64,000 bases of DNA from positions 2,757,801 through 2,821,800 of the forward strand of contig CM055097.1 of NCBI GenBank assembly GCA_029204225.1. Reading direction: 5' to 3'. Below, piece by piece: positions 23,425 to 39,068 of the stretch. The stretch is from Diphasiastrum complanatum. Its lineage: Eukaryota; Streptophyta; Lycopodiopsida; Lycopodiales; Lycopodiaceae. Within the stretch, counting starts at the first letter, position 1. Each line of letters starts with the position of its first letter. Made by a program: the position numbers and the translations under genes. Under the pieces are notes generated by a model. The model saw only the letters and a list, made by a program, of their open reading frames with translations, did not search any database and was not told the DNA's origin.

Positions 23425-24300
23425 CAGCTTTTTGTTTGATATGAATTCTGAGTGTCCGTTTTGGTTGAAGCGAGCAATTTAATCCATGGCTCAACACGCC
23501 CTAGTTTTTTTACTTTCCCGGATAGACCCCCCGCTATTCATGTTTTGCATATACAATATATTATGTGTGGTGATTGAAGCTGGTGACTGCAATCGTATTT
23601 GTTTCCATACCTGCAATGAACAGCCTTTGCATTAGAAATGAAACATGTAACGGCTTTAGGTAATCAGAGCCTCTAATTTCTATAGACATGCTCGGATAGG
23701 ATCAAGGCTGCTTTCCGTGATAATAAGTACACTATAAAGACGGAAAACATGAGCTTGGAAAGAAATCCACCACTATGAGCATTGAGACCAACTTCTCAAC
23801 ATACTATGTCCCTCAACTAGCTAATGAACTCAGCGCTTATGGGCGTGAATGTGAGACAAGCCATAGCTAGATTGTTTCCATGTCCTTTGTGATATATTCT
23901 TTCCTCAATCTATGGATGTTTGCATGAGCTGCGCAACCTTCTGTTCAAGCAAGCAATTAGTCCCTAGAACCTCGCATGTTTATCATCAGCTTACATCCAA
24001 AAAAACCCAGGCTAGTCTTGACAAAAGAGTTCTGAAGGGCTCATGCATTGTTCTCATGAATGGGTGGGTCCAATGCAATCACCTCTAGCTTAAAAGAAGT
24101 TAGGATCCAGCAACAAGTGCTGGCGAGGGGAGCTATTCTGGATGAAGACAGAACGTTCCTCTTTTTGCACTAGCATAGAGTGTTGCGAGAGCCCATGTAG
24201 AAGAAGAAGAAGAAGCAAGAGGACGAGAAGAGGAAGAAGAAAGGTGGGAATGGGGATCGACAATTTGACCCAGGTACCTCTATAAGCAGCACAAGAATTT
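23425..24300. other. Upstream region of the HNH-like gene
   Basis: No coding domain recognised. Minus-strand AATATATTG near 23550 could be a TATA-like element, and TTCATTGCAG near 23610 could be a splice acceptor of a 5' UTR intron; neither can be decided by eye. A GAA-rich purine run lies at about 24198-24245. Confidence 0.3.
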
Positions 24301-24304
24301 TGTC

Positions 24305-24472
24305 CACCCAAAATTTTGTGGCACCCAAAATTTCATGGGCATGTATCTTTGTACACTCCTCCGAGGACACAAGAAGCTGTATGGGCACGCATCTTTGCAC
24401 ACTCCTCCAAGCACACAAGAAGGGGTGTGTTCATGCATCTTCGCACGCTCCTTGGAGCACACAATAAGGACT
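24305..24472. repeat. Short tandem repeats upstream of the HNH-like gene
   Basis: Two 17-bp units (CACCCAAAATTTTGTGG, CACCCAAAATTTCATGG) at 24305-24338, followed by three diverged units of about 47 bp (starting near 24335, 24381 and 24428), each holding CATCTTTGCACACTCCTCC-like text and CACACAAGAAG. Confidence 0.7.
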
Positions 24473-25640
24473 AGGTATTCGTCGTGCAGAGGTGGGCTAC
24501 CTGATGTAGCACTCTGAGCAGCTGGAGCGGCGAGGGTGGCTACAACACGTAGCCCACCGTTGGATGACGATTACCAAACATAGCAATTGCAGATCTACGG
24601 TGGGGATTAAAAACATTTTAGAACCTCTGCTATGGCTCAGAATCTGCCTCTTCCTAGCCAACCAAATGATGATATGTGTCCGATATCACTCCTCACAACT
24701 GCTATGGGGTAACAATTTTCATTTTATTGGCCTTGTCGTATATAGCATGATTATGGGACGTTTTTGGCTTTGGATGACATGTGTTTCCCATGGTCAGGGC
24801 AGGATAAAGTGGCTTTTTTCTAATTCATTATTTATCATATAATATATATGTATTTATTACTTTTCATTTTTTGTATTCATGAGCCTGACGATTGGACACA
24901 TGTGAGTGTTGACATTCGCATTGTCCCTTAGTTGCTCGTTGTGTTCAAAATGCATAGAAGCATATACAGTCTGAAGCAATCAGCCCGACAATGGTACAAG
25001 AAGAGAGATCAGGCCTTATTTTAGCAATTAGCTTTTGCTATTTTGCAATTTGCTTTAGGCTTTTAGCTTTTCTCATTCAGTAGAGAAACTATTTAACTCT
25101 GAAACGTTTTCAAGGCTTTTTTTCAAATAGGTTTGGTCATGTTTTGACTACAGATTGCAGCTTAATTAGTAGTGCCTTAATTCTAATTCTAATATAGATT
25201 AAACATTCTTTTATAGTGGTTAGCCATGTACATATATCTAAGCTAGTTTTTGCACAAGAAAAGCTTGATTCATTTTGTGTTGTGCATGTGCGCCTATTGG
25301 ATTTTGCAAAGCCTGAGGTGGAGTGAAGCAAAAGTTATATAAAGCCATGGCAAAAAAGTGGGAAGTGGAGATGTGCATGTCTTTGTTGTTGCATGTGGAG
25401 GATACTTGGCACGCATACATGAAATTTGCATTTTGAGTGTTGGGGAGACCAGCATGGGAGAGCATTTTGCATATTTTCTTTTGGTTTTGGTTTCAACTTT
25501 AGTTCTAGTTAGCATTGAAGAAGGGCATTTTTCAAATTATTGGAAGATTTGTGGCTTTTGAAATTATGTTCAGCTCTTCACATACCTTTATGTACAATAA
25601 AGTATACAATGGAATAAGATAGGCATGGCCCCAAAACTCG
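24473..25640. other. AT-rich intergenic stretch
   Basis: No domain, RNA gene or repeat family recognised. The longest frames are short and have no protein-like composition. Confidence 0.4.
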
Positions 25641-26275
25641 AGATAGAAAAATATTATTTTCACTCCTTAAAATATATATTCCTATCCAACATAGACTTTG
25701 AAATTAGGCCAAGGTTAGACCTCATCCTGATAAAAAGATTCTTGAGCAATGGCTTGGTGAGAAGATCTGCAACACAATTTGAAGATCCAACATGCTCCAA
25801 TAAGATCTCTCTCCCAATAACTTTTTCTCTTACAAAATGATGAGCTACCTTGATGTGTTTGCTCCTTGCATGGAACACAGGATTATTTGCAAGAGCCTGA
25901 GCTGAGATGTTATCATTCTTGATAATTGGAAGGTCCTCATCTCCATAACACTTTAGCTCCAAGAGTAGCCTTTTGATCCATAAAACCTCTTTTGTCGTGG
26001 TTGTAAGAGATTTGTATTCAGCTTCACAGGATGATAAGGATATAGTTGCTTGCTTCTTTGATAGCCAAGAAACTAGATTCCCTCCAAGAAAAAATGTGTA
26101 AGCACTTGGGATTTTCTATCCAATTTGTCTCTTGCAAAATCTAAATCTGAAAAAGCAATCAAAGTCAGATCTTCTCCTTTGTAGATTAATCCATAGTCTA
26201 AGGTAGAAGATATATACCTCAAAAGAGTGCCTAGTCATTCAGATCCACCAATGGGACTCATTTTCCAAAGTTGAC
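25641..26275 (-). mobile_element. Copia RNase H fragment F, broken
   Basis: Minus-strand reading gives the end of Copia RNase H: SAQALANNPVFHARSKHIKVAHHF at about 25860-25930 split here for length as NNPVFHARSKHI, HFVREKV, and LADLLTKPL-like text near 25755. Further RNase H text continues right to about 26260. It abuts the partial LTR of G. No LTR of its own seen. Confidence 0.7.
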
Positions 26276-26279
26276 TATT

Positions 26280-26665
26280 CTCTTTGGCTAGAAAACAAAA
26301 AGCTAGCCTTCCACATTTATAGGAATATTTCCTATAAAATAGGATCTAATGAAATCTTCCTATCTTATCATCTAGAAGCTTATCCACATGTGTGAATGGT
26401 ATCTTGACATGTGTGAGTAATAACTCATTCACATGGAAGTCCAATCTATTTACAAAAAGTTTGACCAATTTGACCATTTTCAAGATTCTACTCAAAGGTG
26501 AATTTCACACTAGTGTAGATCAAGCTAAAACCAATCTAACTTAATAAAAATGACTTATGTACATTCTTTCACATGTGGGAACAGACTCCACACGTGTGAG
26601 ATCCTATCAAGCTCAAATAACTTGAGATCTACAAGATACAACAAGTTGGAGGTGATATTTTAACA
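26280..26665 (-). repeat. Partial 3' LTR of G
   Basis: Minus-strand start TGTTAAAATATCACC at 26665 next to the purine tract AGTGAGGAGGAG. A TATA-like CCTATAAATG lies near 26325. It carries CACACGTGTG at 26589-26598. Its left end merges into fragment F and is not sharply defined. Confidence 0.65.
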
Positions 26666-29600
26666 CTCCTCCTCACTTCTAACTTGGCAAGTCTAATGTA
26701 CACATATCTACAACTCCAAGGGCATTTCTTAACTTGAAAAATGAATCTTAAGCCAAAGGTTTGCTTCAGATATCAGCTATGCACTCGGATGAAGGCACAT
26801 GATGAAGTTGAACCTCCTTGGATTGCACCTTCTCCCTCACAAAGTGATGAGCTATCTCAATATGCTTTGTTCTAGCATGGAAGATCGGATTGGTTGCAAT
26901 TTGTTGAGAAGCTTGATTGTCACAACAGATGCAAGGGACCTCCTCGGCCTTTAGCACTTGAAGCTCCACCAAAATTCTTCTTAGCCATTGGAGTTCTTTG
27001 GTTGTTAAAGTCAATGCCTTGTAGTCGGCTTCACAAGAGGAAAGAGAAATTGTATTTTGCTTTTTGAAAGCCAAGATATCACTCCTCCACAAAGAAAAGT
27101 GACAAATGCACTTATGGATCTTCTATCCATCTTATCTCCTGCAAAATCTGAATCCGAAAATGCTCTCAAATACAACTTAGATCCTTGATAGAGAATGCCA
27201 AAAAATCTAGTAGAAGAGACATATCTAAGCACTCTCTTGGCACTTTTCAAATGATGCATCAAGGGATCTTGCATATATTGGCTTAACTTGCTTACACTAT
27301 AACTCAAATATGGTCTAGTGATTGTCAAATATATTAAGGAGCCTATTAGCTTCCTAAAGAGTGTGATGTCCTCAAAGGATGCTTCATCACAATCATTAGT
27401 AACTTCACAAGTTTGCTCCATAGGGGTGTCAATCCCTTTACAATCTTTCATGCCAAACCTCTCAAGAATGGAGGTAGCATACTTTGATTGACTTATAGAA
27501 GTAAAATCGCTACCTCTAGTAACTTCTATTCCAAGTATGAACTTAAGAAGTCCTAGATCTACCATTTTGAATTCACTAGACAAGAAAACTTTAACATTTC
27601 TTATGCCTTCACCATCATTTCCTGTCAATATGATATCATCAACATAAAGTACTAAAATTATGATCTTTCCATCATTACATTTGATGTACAAAGAAGAGTC
27701 ATAAGAGCTAATCACAAAGCCAAGAGAGTAGAGAAAATCATGCAACCTAGAGTACAAGCTCTAGGTGCTTGCTTCAAGCCATATAGGCTCTTCCTTAAGT
27801 GGCAAACCTTGTCCTCCTCACCATCCTTGATGAATCCCTTAGGTTGCAACACGTATATTTCCTCCTCCAAGTAGCCATTCAAAAAAGCATTTGTCACATC
27901 CATTTGATAGAGATTCCACTTGAATAAAGTAGCAATACAAATGATCAATCTAATGGTTACAGGTTTTGCTACAGGAGCAAATGTTTCTTCATAATCTATG
28001 CCTTTAGTTTGAAGAAACCAACCAATCTAGCTTTGTACTTACTTATAGATCCATCTTGATTGTACTTTAATCTATAGATCCATTTACATGCAAGTGGCTT
28101 CTTCCCATATGGAAGGTGTACAAGATTCCAAGTTTGATTATCTATCAAAGCATCAAACTCTACTTGCATTGCATCTCTCCAAACTTGTGATCTACTTGCA
28201 TCTTCATAACATGATGGCTCTTCAAGCATTGTGGCTAGAAAAGAGTAAGAGGTAGAAGGAGATGTGTCTTCCCTTTGCTTTCCTTTCTCAAAGTATGTGA
28301 GTCTTGAAGGCTCGGCCTTGCTCGTTGTGGATCTTCTTGGCTCCTTTGGCACATGATTTTGATCTTCCAAAAGATCACTTTCAAGAGACTCCTCCTCGGG
28401 TGTTGCAAGATCTTCATCACCTAAGAGATTAGATGAATTTGGAAACAACTTGTAACTTTGAGATTCATCAAACAAGACATCCTTGCTTACTTTCTTTGAA
28501 ATAGGATCAAATATCCTATATCCTTTGCTATTTTCACTATAGCCTACAAATATTCCTTTGGAAGAAGTTGCATCTTCTTTCCTTCTTGTTTCCAAAGGAA
28601 TGTGGACATAACATATACATCCAAACACTTTAAAATCTTTTACATTGGGCTTATTGCCAAACAAAGCTTGAAATGGTGAGATCCCACCAATAGCACTACT
28701 AGGAAGCCTATTACATAAGTAATTAGCACAAGTTATGGCCTCCCCCCAAAAAGTGAGGGGTAGAGATGTATCAAGTCTTAAAGACTTTGCACATTCACAA
28801 AGACTCCTATTTTTCCTCTCGGCCACCCCATTCTATTGGGGGGTGTAAGGACAAGTGAGTTCTCTCTTAATGCCATTGATCTCACAAAAGTCTCTCATCT
28901 TGTTGGAGATATACTCTCCTCCATTATCACATCTTAGAACTTTAATGCAAGAACATTTGCTTTTCCACTAGAGACTTAAACTTTACAAAAGCTTCATATA
29001 CAAGGCTTTTCTTAGGCAATAATTCAATCCAAGTGTACCTAGTATAATCATCAATAAAAGTCACATACATTAAAGCTTCTCCATTACTTTCATGAGAAAA
29101 AGTATGTACATCTGAATGGATAAGATCTAAAGGTGAGGTAGATCTTGTTAAAGATCTCTTGTAGAAAGTCTTGTGTGACTTTTCAAGGCCACATGCCTCA
29201 CACACTTTGCCACACTTCTTGAAAGCTTTTGGTAGGCCGAGAGCTAGCTCCTTTGATGCCATGGATTCCATTGATTGAAGATTAGGATGGCCCAATCTTT
29301 TGTGCCAAAGCTCCACTTGAGTCAACTCCTTCCTAACCATATTCACATTTTCAATAGCCACATTAGCATCCAACTTGAAAAGCCTTTCTTGCTTAATGCC
29401 ACTAGCTATGCACTTATTATTTTTCAAGATGGAACACACTCCATTCTTGGAATGTACATCTAGTCCATTGTCCATTAATTGACCAACACTAAGCAAGTTT
29501 TTTGTAATGGATGGAACATACAGAACATTATCAAGATCTATCCTTTTAGATGATCCTAGGCATAATGGAATCATTAGCAGTATAGATTGATCTTTTTGCA

Positions 29601-30395
29601 CCTAGATATGGCATGAGACTTGTGAAAGAGTTTCTAGAACTAGACATATGGGAATAAGCCCCACTATCTATCCACCGGATTTCTTCATTCTTGAAAGGAA
29701 AAGATGAAAAACTAGACATCATTAAAGAATCCTCTCTTTCACTCTCAACACCCTCACACTCTTCCTCATTAGTAAGGCTAGCTTGCTTAGATTGGTTCTT
29801 CTTCTTAAAACAGTTTGATGCATAGTGGCCTTTCTTGCCAGAAAAAAAACATTTGATCTTTGACAGCTTCTTCTTGCCACTGGATGTTGCAAGTTGTGAG
29901 GATTGATCCTCACCACCTTTTTAGCTTTGTCCTTCTTGAAGTGTTGTTGACCTTTGCCCTTGCCTCTTGACTTGTCCTTGGTGAAGAGTGCCCACCATAT
30001 TTCAATGAAAGTCTGTTGATCCTCACCATCTTGTTCTCTTGCCTGCTTTCTTCAGCAATGAGAACACCTTGTAGTGTCTCCAAGGGTGGAAGTTCCTCCC
30101 TGACAGCATAAGTCTGCACAATATTGTCATACTCATCTCTAAGTCCATTAAGGACTACTTGAACAAGTTTAGTGTTCTTAAGAGCATCTCCAATACCAGC
30201 TAACTCTTGATGAAGATCCTTTACTCTCATTACATAAGATGAAGCACTCTCATCTGCTCTCTGATAACTTAGAAAGATTTGGTTTCTAAGTGTAAGCAAT
30301 CTAGAAGTATTCTTAATTTCATAGATTTTTTTTGAGAGTGTCCCAGGCCTCCTTGGCAGTGGTGCAAAGAGATAGGGAAAGCCCTCCAAAATATG
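26280..30395 (-). mobile_element. Copia element G, most complete coding copy in the window but broken
   Basis: Minus-strand order from right: gag about 29910-30395 (5' part lost), zinc knuckle and protease region about 29640-29900, Gag-pre-integrase about 29200-29600 (LSVGQLMDNGLDVH, ELWHKRLGHPN), integrase core about 28780-29190, integrase C-terminus 28440-28780, RT 27200-28110 with the catalytic YVDD motif near 27630, RNase H 26770-27090 (CDNQASQQIATNPIFHARTKHI-type text), purine tract at 26666-26677 and a partial 3' LTR 26280-26665. No 5' LTR is visible; the gag end runs directly into the dispersed repeat at 30405. Several breaks, yet most domains are recognisable, so it is moderately old. 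Confidence 0.88.
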
Positions 30396-30404
30396 GACAA
30401 AAAG

Positions 30405-30600
30405 TTGGGTCCCTTCAAAATGAAATTTTTTAATGAAGAATTTCAATTTTTGGCCCTTCAGTCCTTTGTAGATTGCACTTCAAGAACTTTAATTTTTTCT
30501 TAAAATGAAATTTGAGGGCCCAACGAATGCTGGCCGTTGATTTGGATCTATGATCAAGAGATCTCCACCGTTGATCTCAACAAGATTTTCATCGGAAAAA
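30405..30600. repeat. Dispersed repeat, copy 2
   Basis: Second copy of the repeat at 6728-6920, in the same orientation, again beside a minus-strand Copia gag. Starts GTCCCTTCAAAATGAAA; ends near TTTTCATCGG. Confidence 0.6.
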
Positions 30601-31541
30601 TTTATAAATCTAGAATAAATCAATAATTTATATCGCGTGTATAAAATTGTAAAAGAATACAATTCTTTAAAAGCAATAAAAAAAACTAGAATTTTTAATA
30701 TAAATTAAAATAACATCAAAAAAATAAAAACAATAAAAAATCTACTGAAGTTTGAAATTTTTATGAGAACAATAAACACAATTTAAAACAATGAGATGTC
30801 TAATAAATATTCTTTACACCAAATATAAAATTGTAGGAGATATTTATCATTTTTTTATGTTATCTAATTTAAAACTTGTCAATTTAGAATCTATCTTTCA
30901 ATTGGATTGTATACGACAAAGTGTATAATATGACAAAGTGAAAAAATATGTACGACCCTTTGTCACTTTGTCGTATACAATCTGTGAAAAAATATGTACA
31001 CGACTATTTTACAATGGACAATGATAAAGAATTTAATGATACATTCATCATAATTTGTAACATAATCAAAATCATGTCAGGACTGTTTTTTATAATTTAA
31101 ATACAATTGTTATAATTTGATAACATTTTTTTTTAAAATTGATAATTCTACTGTTAAAATATCAAAAAAATAAAATTCGATTTGTATCATAATTATAATA
31201 ATATAGAGTGATAAAAAATTATATCCTGAAAAAATATATACGTACATTCTTACAACTGTTTATAAAATGCAATAAAAAATTAATCATTCTTGTTAGTTAT
31301 ATAGAATTTAATGCAAAAAATAATATTAAAATATAGTGCTTATAGATTGTATATATATGTTATCTCAAGCATGATAGAATTGAGAAAATAAAAACCTTTC
31401 ATCATTCAATAAATACACTCAACATACAGACAATTGACATTTCAAACATCTCATAGGTGATACAAAATGCTAATTTCTATATTGTCAATCAAAATTATAC
31501 ATCCAAAATCTCTTCTTGATCATTATGAGTTGGTCAAGACT
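30601..31541. other. Very AT-rich intergenic stretch
   Basis: Homopolymer A/T runs and no coding signal, apart from the inverted repeat listed separately. It could be the remains of an AT-rich DNA element, but I see no terminal repeats that frame it. Confidence 0.4.
30906..30981. repeat. 18-bp perfect inverted repeat with flanking direct repeat
   Basis: ATTGTATACGACAAAGTG at 30906-30923 and CACTTTGTCGTATACAAT at 30964-30981, spacer 40 bp. The spacer holds a third partial copy (TATGACAAAGTG). A direct repeat GTGAAAAAATATGTAC occurs in the spacer (from about 30938) and just after the right arm (from about 30984). Confidence 0.85.
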
Positions 31542-32341
31542 GACCATCACCATCGTGGTCATTGTCACCAACATTACCAACATCAATATCTCCATCTTGG
31601 AGATCAGCAAAATCTCCAGATTCATCCTTTAGAGGAGGTTGTGGCTCTGATGTGCATTTACCAAAATGATACAACAAATCGATACCTGGTATCATTTTCT
31701 CGTATAATCTTCAACCGTATTACCATAGAACGAAAGTCATTAGGTTATCTTCTACACAAATTCATAGCTATGAGCCAGTTCTGTATTTATTTATGGATTT
31801 TTTCACAAACATAGACTTTGTATAGAAATGAATCTATAATGTTAGTGGGTCACTTCTAACAAATGATACATCATGTCGATACGCGATATCGATCTGTCGT
31901 ATCATTAGCAGTATATGATACTCGAGAACGATATCATGTATTGATCTCTCGGATTCGATGTTCAAAATCATTCTGAAAAAATTTGTAATATGAATTTATC
32001 GCATAAGAACACAAATTTTACACAATTTTCAAAAATTCTAACTAGTTTCAAATGACTAAAAATTTAGACATTATTGAATGTGGATCTAATGTAATGTGAA
32101 GTTGTTATAAATGGTCAAAGCATCTTTAAAGAATCAATAAATTATATGCACCAAAAATACTTATTCGAGTACCTGGCCATCCTCGCAGATTCTCCTGAAC
32201 GAATATTCTTGTGGAATAAGTCGTTGTGAAAAAATAGTCGCAAGCGGCATCAGCGTCTGTCGGGTGTGCCCGAGAAACAGAGGCAAAATTATATTGGCAT
32301 GAAAACACAATAATCCTATGCTCCCTAGATTGCGTGAGCAA
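31542..32341 (-). pseudogene. Unrecognised coding remnants
   Basis: Two minus-strand pieces look coding by composition. 31542-31646 reads as an acidic C-terminus ending in TGA (DESGDFADLQDGDIDVGN, then a DNDHDGDG run), preceded by an acceptor-like ACATCAG. 32126-32341 reads RAHPTDADAACDYFF and ends at a donor-like CAGGTACTC. Whether they belong to one gene is unknown; I recognise no family. The sequence between them shows nothing clear. Confidence 0.3.
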
Positions 32342-32431
32342 AAATGAGACGTAGAAAACTTTATATAGTGGTGGACTCCAAATTTTACAAGATTTGGTTT
32401 ATAAAAATTTCAAATCCATTCACTGAATTTA

Positions 32432-33260
32432 ATGGTTTTTGATGCCCGCAATTCAGGCTATAAAAGGACTTGGAATTTTCTTTTTAATGACCTTGGTTTG
32501 TTTTTTTCTTTGCTCTGTGTGCACATTGTTTTCACTATGTCCATATCGATCTCATCATACGAGACGTCCATGTCTCAAGATGAACTTTTTGTTTTTAGTT
32601 GCACGATTTCGCCCTTAAGCTATCTCTTCAAATTTGAGGTCAAGTCTCAGGAAAGCATATCGAGAAGTGAGGATGTCGTTATTTTTGTGAGCTCTTATGT
32701 CGATTCAGAGTTTCAAAATGAGCATGTTGTTTTGTAAAACTCATGTTCTGAGTCGGACGTCATCTCAGCTGAATCTTAATCAAGAAGAGCAAGAGGTGTA
32801 TCTTACATCTGCACTAAATCCGAACATCAAAGATCAAATTGAGTACAGCTTGAGACATTACATTGTTTGTAGAAGTGCATTCGAACATGTTCATACTATT
32901 GGAAATTCAAGACTTGGCAGGTTGCATGAGAGGCTTTTAAAAAATGCTTCTTTTCACAATCCCTGATACAATCGTATGGTTGGATCAGTTGGAAATTATC
33001 GATATCTTGAATAGAGAGTTCTCATGTCGAGATTATGCCAACTATTGGTAGGTGGCACCTTACGGACAATTTTACAAGGCATGATGTGTACAACATCTAT
33101 TGGGAGAAAATGGTTCATAGAAACATTGAGCAATTTACTAGCTATAGTCATTTCACCAGGCTTTGGAAACACTATTTCAACAATGCAATAATTCCAAGGA
33201 AGGTGAGGATGGAGTGCATTGCTCAAAGTTCAAAGGAAAAATGCGAAGTTGGGTATAGAT
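32432..33260 (+). pseudogene. Transposase-related protein remnant (DNA-transposon type)
   Basis: Plus-strand segments in two frames. The first part holds a Ser-rich N-terminus (about 32540-32730). The second holds YIVCRSAFEHVHTIGNSRLG (about 32860-32925), which resembles the 'VC..aF..vHgIg..RL' motif of a transposase-like family seen across plants and animals. The third (33035-33225) holds HFTRLWKHYF and IIPRKVRM, like the 'F..lW...F....iPk..RmG.C' stretch of the same kind of protein. The catalytic region is not visible; the locus stops at a retroelement LTR at 33261. A shift of frame near 32735 and an in-frame stop near 32964 suggest a pseudogene or unseen introns. Family call is tentative. 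Confidence 0.4.
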
Positions 33261-33719
33261 TGTGAAAGTATAGTACTTTTGGACCATAATGTCAAAGGTC
33301 TTACGTGTAGTATAGTTAGCTAATTTGCAAGCAATCTATCATCACTCATATAAACAGAAAGAGAGTGTATAAAAGATAGGTCGAATAAGATTTGAATAAA
33401 AAGAATTCGAACGACAAGAAAGAAAACTTATCGTGTGCAGTGGATAAACTATCTTCCTCTTTCTTCATGCATGACTACATCTATCAACTTTGAACAAAAC
33501 AATAGTGATAAAAATCACGTTCGATCTTATAGTAACTAACTTTGAAATCATTAGTATTATAGTGATTACGTAGCCAAAAAGTTAAGCATTGAATTATCAG
33601 ACAGATAATTAGTCGTGAAGAATTACAAAAATACATACATTCTGAGATGAAGTTAAACACAATAAGAAGATAGTATTGATTCAATATGAAAGTGAAATAG
33701 ATGTAAATGAGTACAAAGT
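33261..33719 (-). repeat. Retroelement LTR fragments (R)
   Basis: 33261-33300 (TGTGAAAGTATAGTACTTT) resembles the start of the A/B-family LTR, while about 33357-33719 is the reverse complement of the H-family LTR (compare 42560-42830). The switch point is unclear. It separates the transposase-like remnant from Copia K. Confidence 0.6.
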
Positions 33720-34159
33720 AATTTGATATGACTGATTTAGGAGCTATATAATTTTTTGCTAGTAATTCACATTACTTGATATAGACTTCAGAAGAAGATG
33801 TATCTTAGCCAACAAACATATCTAAAAGGCATATTAAAAAAAATTCATATGTCTGATTGCAAACCAATTAATATTCCAATGGATCCAAGTATAGTATTGA
33901 CTAAACCTACTTGTGCTAATTCTGATAGTGAAGTACTTGACATAGCGAGGTACCTTTATCATTCACTCATAGGACCTTTGATGTATGTAACGTTGTGTAC
34001 TAGACCAATTTTAGCATACATTGTTAGCACGTTAAGTCAATTCATGTCTAATCCTAGGATCTCCCATTGGAAAGCATTAAAGAGAGTGATGATATATATT
34101 TAAAAAAGTGGACACGCTACCACCATTCTGTGTAACAACTTGAGTTGTATTTCAATATC
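33720..34159 (+). mobile_element. Copia element K, left part (RT end), broken
   Basis: Plus-strand text begins with FDMTDLG-like RT sequence at 33725 and continues 33798-34103 with YLSQQTYLKGILKK, SLIGPLMYVTLCTRP and FMSNPRISHWKALKR, the end of RT and connection to RNase H. It resumes at 40173 beyond insertion L. Family close to H by motif. Confidence 0.75.
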
Positions 34160-34164
34160 ACTCA

Positions 34165-34657
34165 TGTCATGCCCATGACTGGTCTCAGGTAGCGTGTCCA
34201 CACTAGGGACCGGTAGACCAACAACCCGTAAGTTAATTGTGACTATAAGGGAATTGGGGCCCTTATGCGTACATGGTCATAATTAATGGTTGTAGGCCTA
34301 AACACTTAATGGTGGATTTGTATGGGTCTATCAATGAGTCATTGGAATACTGGATGACGGGCCTGAATAGGCTGCATAGGTGTCCAATGAGGTGTCACAG
34401 TGCACTACTAGTGGTGCATGGGCCTTGGAGGGTATAAGTATACTTGTTGGGCTCTCACTAGTGTATGCTTGATAGCATGACCGGTGGCAAGATGCTGCTG
34501 GTGTGATGCCTCATTCCTCGTTGTGATTGATCCATAGCTTGGGGGCTAGATCCGTTCGATCTAGGTTCCGTTGGGTTGGTTTGTCCACCATCAGGTTCCC
34601 TTGTGTTGCTTGTGATTGGCATGCTTAGAATAGGATCCTTGTAGTGAGAACTTTATA
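34165..34657 (+). repeat. 5' LTR of L
   Basis: 493 bp, TGTCATGCCCATGACTGG to GAACTTTATA, followed directly by the primer site. Its first 17 bp contain the palindrome-like CATGCCCATG. Confidence 0.85.
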
Positions 34658-34671
34658 TTGGTATCAGAGCC

Positions 34672-38439
<3,768 letters not shown>

Positions 38440-39068
38440 GCTTATGTATTGTTTTTAAACCTATATCACCCATTGAAGTAGAGACTCAAACGTTCAAGTT
38501 TCAGAAAGTAGTGGATTTCCTACATGATATGCAAAAAATACTACGTATTGCACGTGAGAATGTCTAGTGGGGACTGACATTATGCAAGTCTAAAAAGATC
38601 ACCAACAGACTTCCAAGTGGGGGGTTGGATTTTTTTTTAGAATCTCAATGGATTCAAGTGTAATGCATGCCGACTAGTATTACTAATCGTCCCCTAGATA
38701 TAGAGGATCGTTTAAGATCTTGAAAAAGATCGGATCCTTAGCTTAACAATCGGAACTCCCAGGTGGATCTCAAGTGCATCCTGTATTTCACGTAAGCCAT
38801 CTTTGAAAGAGTCTACGTGAAGGAGAGCATCTTGAATCTGGAGATCGATTGGACCTGTTGGATGAATCATCGGGTGTGTCTTCACTTGAACCCGGAAAGA
38901 TCTTGGATACAAGAACTAAACGATTGAGAAATCGTATAGTTATCGAACATCTGGTTTGATGGAAAGAATGTACAAACAATGATGATTCTTGGGAACAGGA
39001 AGGAAGCTTAAGGAGGAACTTTTTCAGTTTTAAGTTCTGAGGACAGAACTTGAATAAGGGGGGAAGAA

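Noticed and set aside
24090-24462. Overlapping minus-strand Cys/Leu-rich frames
   Set aside because: They arise from the 47-bp repeat units and the GAA-rich run.
31467-31814. 115-codon plus-strand frame with a His-rich stretch
   Set aside because: The opposite strand reads as a more protein-like acidic C-terminus with an acceptor-like site; the His run is its shadow.
33261-33719. A single complete LTR with TAGAT duplication
   Set aside because: TAGAT at 33698-33702 is not preceded by a CA end, and the block matches two different LTR families in its two halves.
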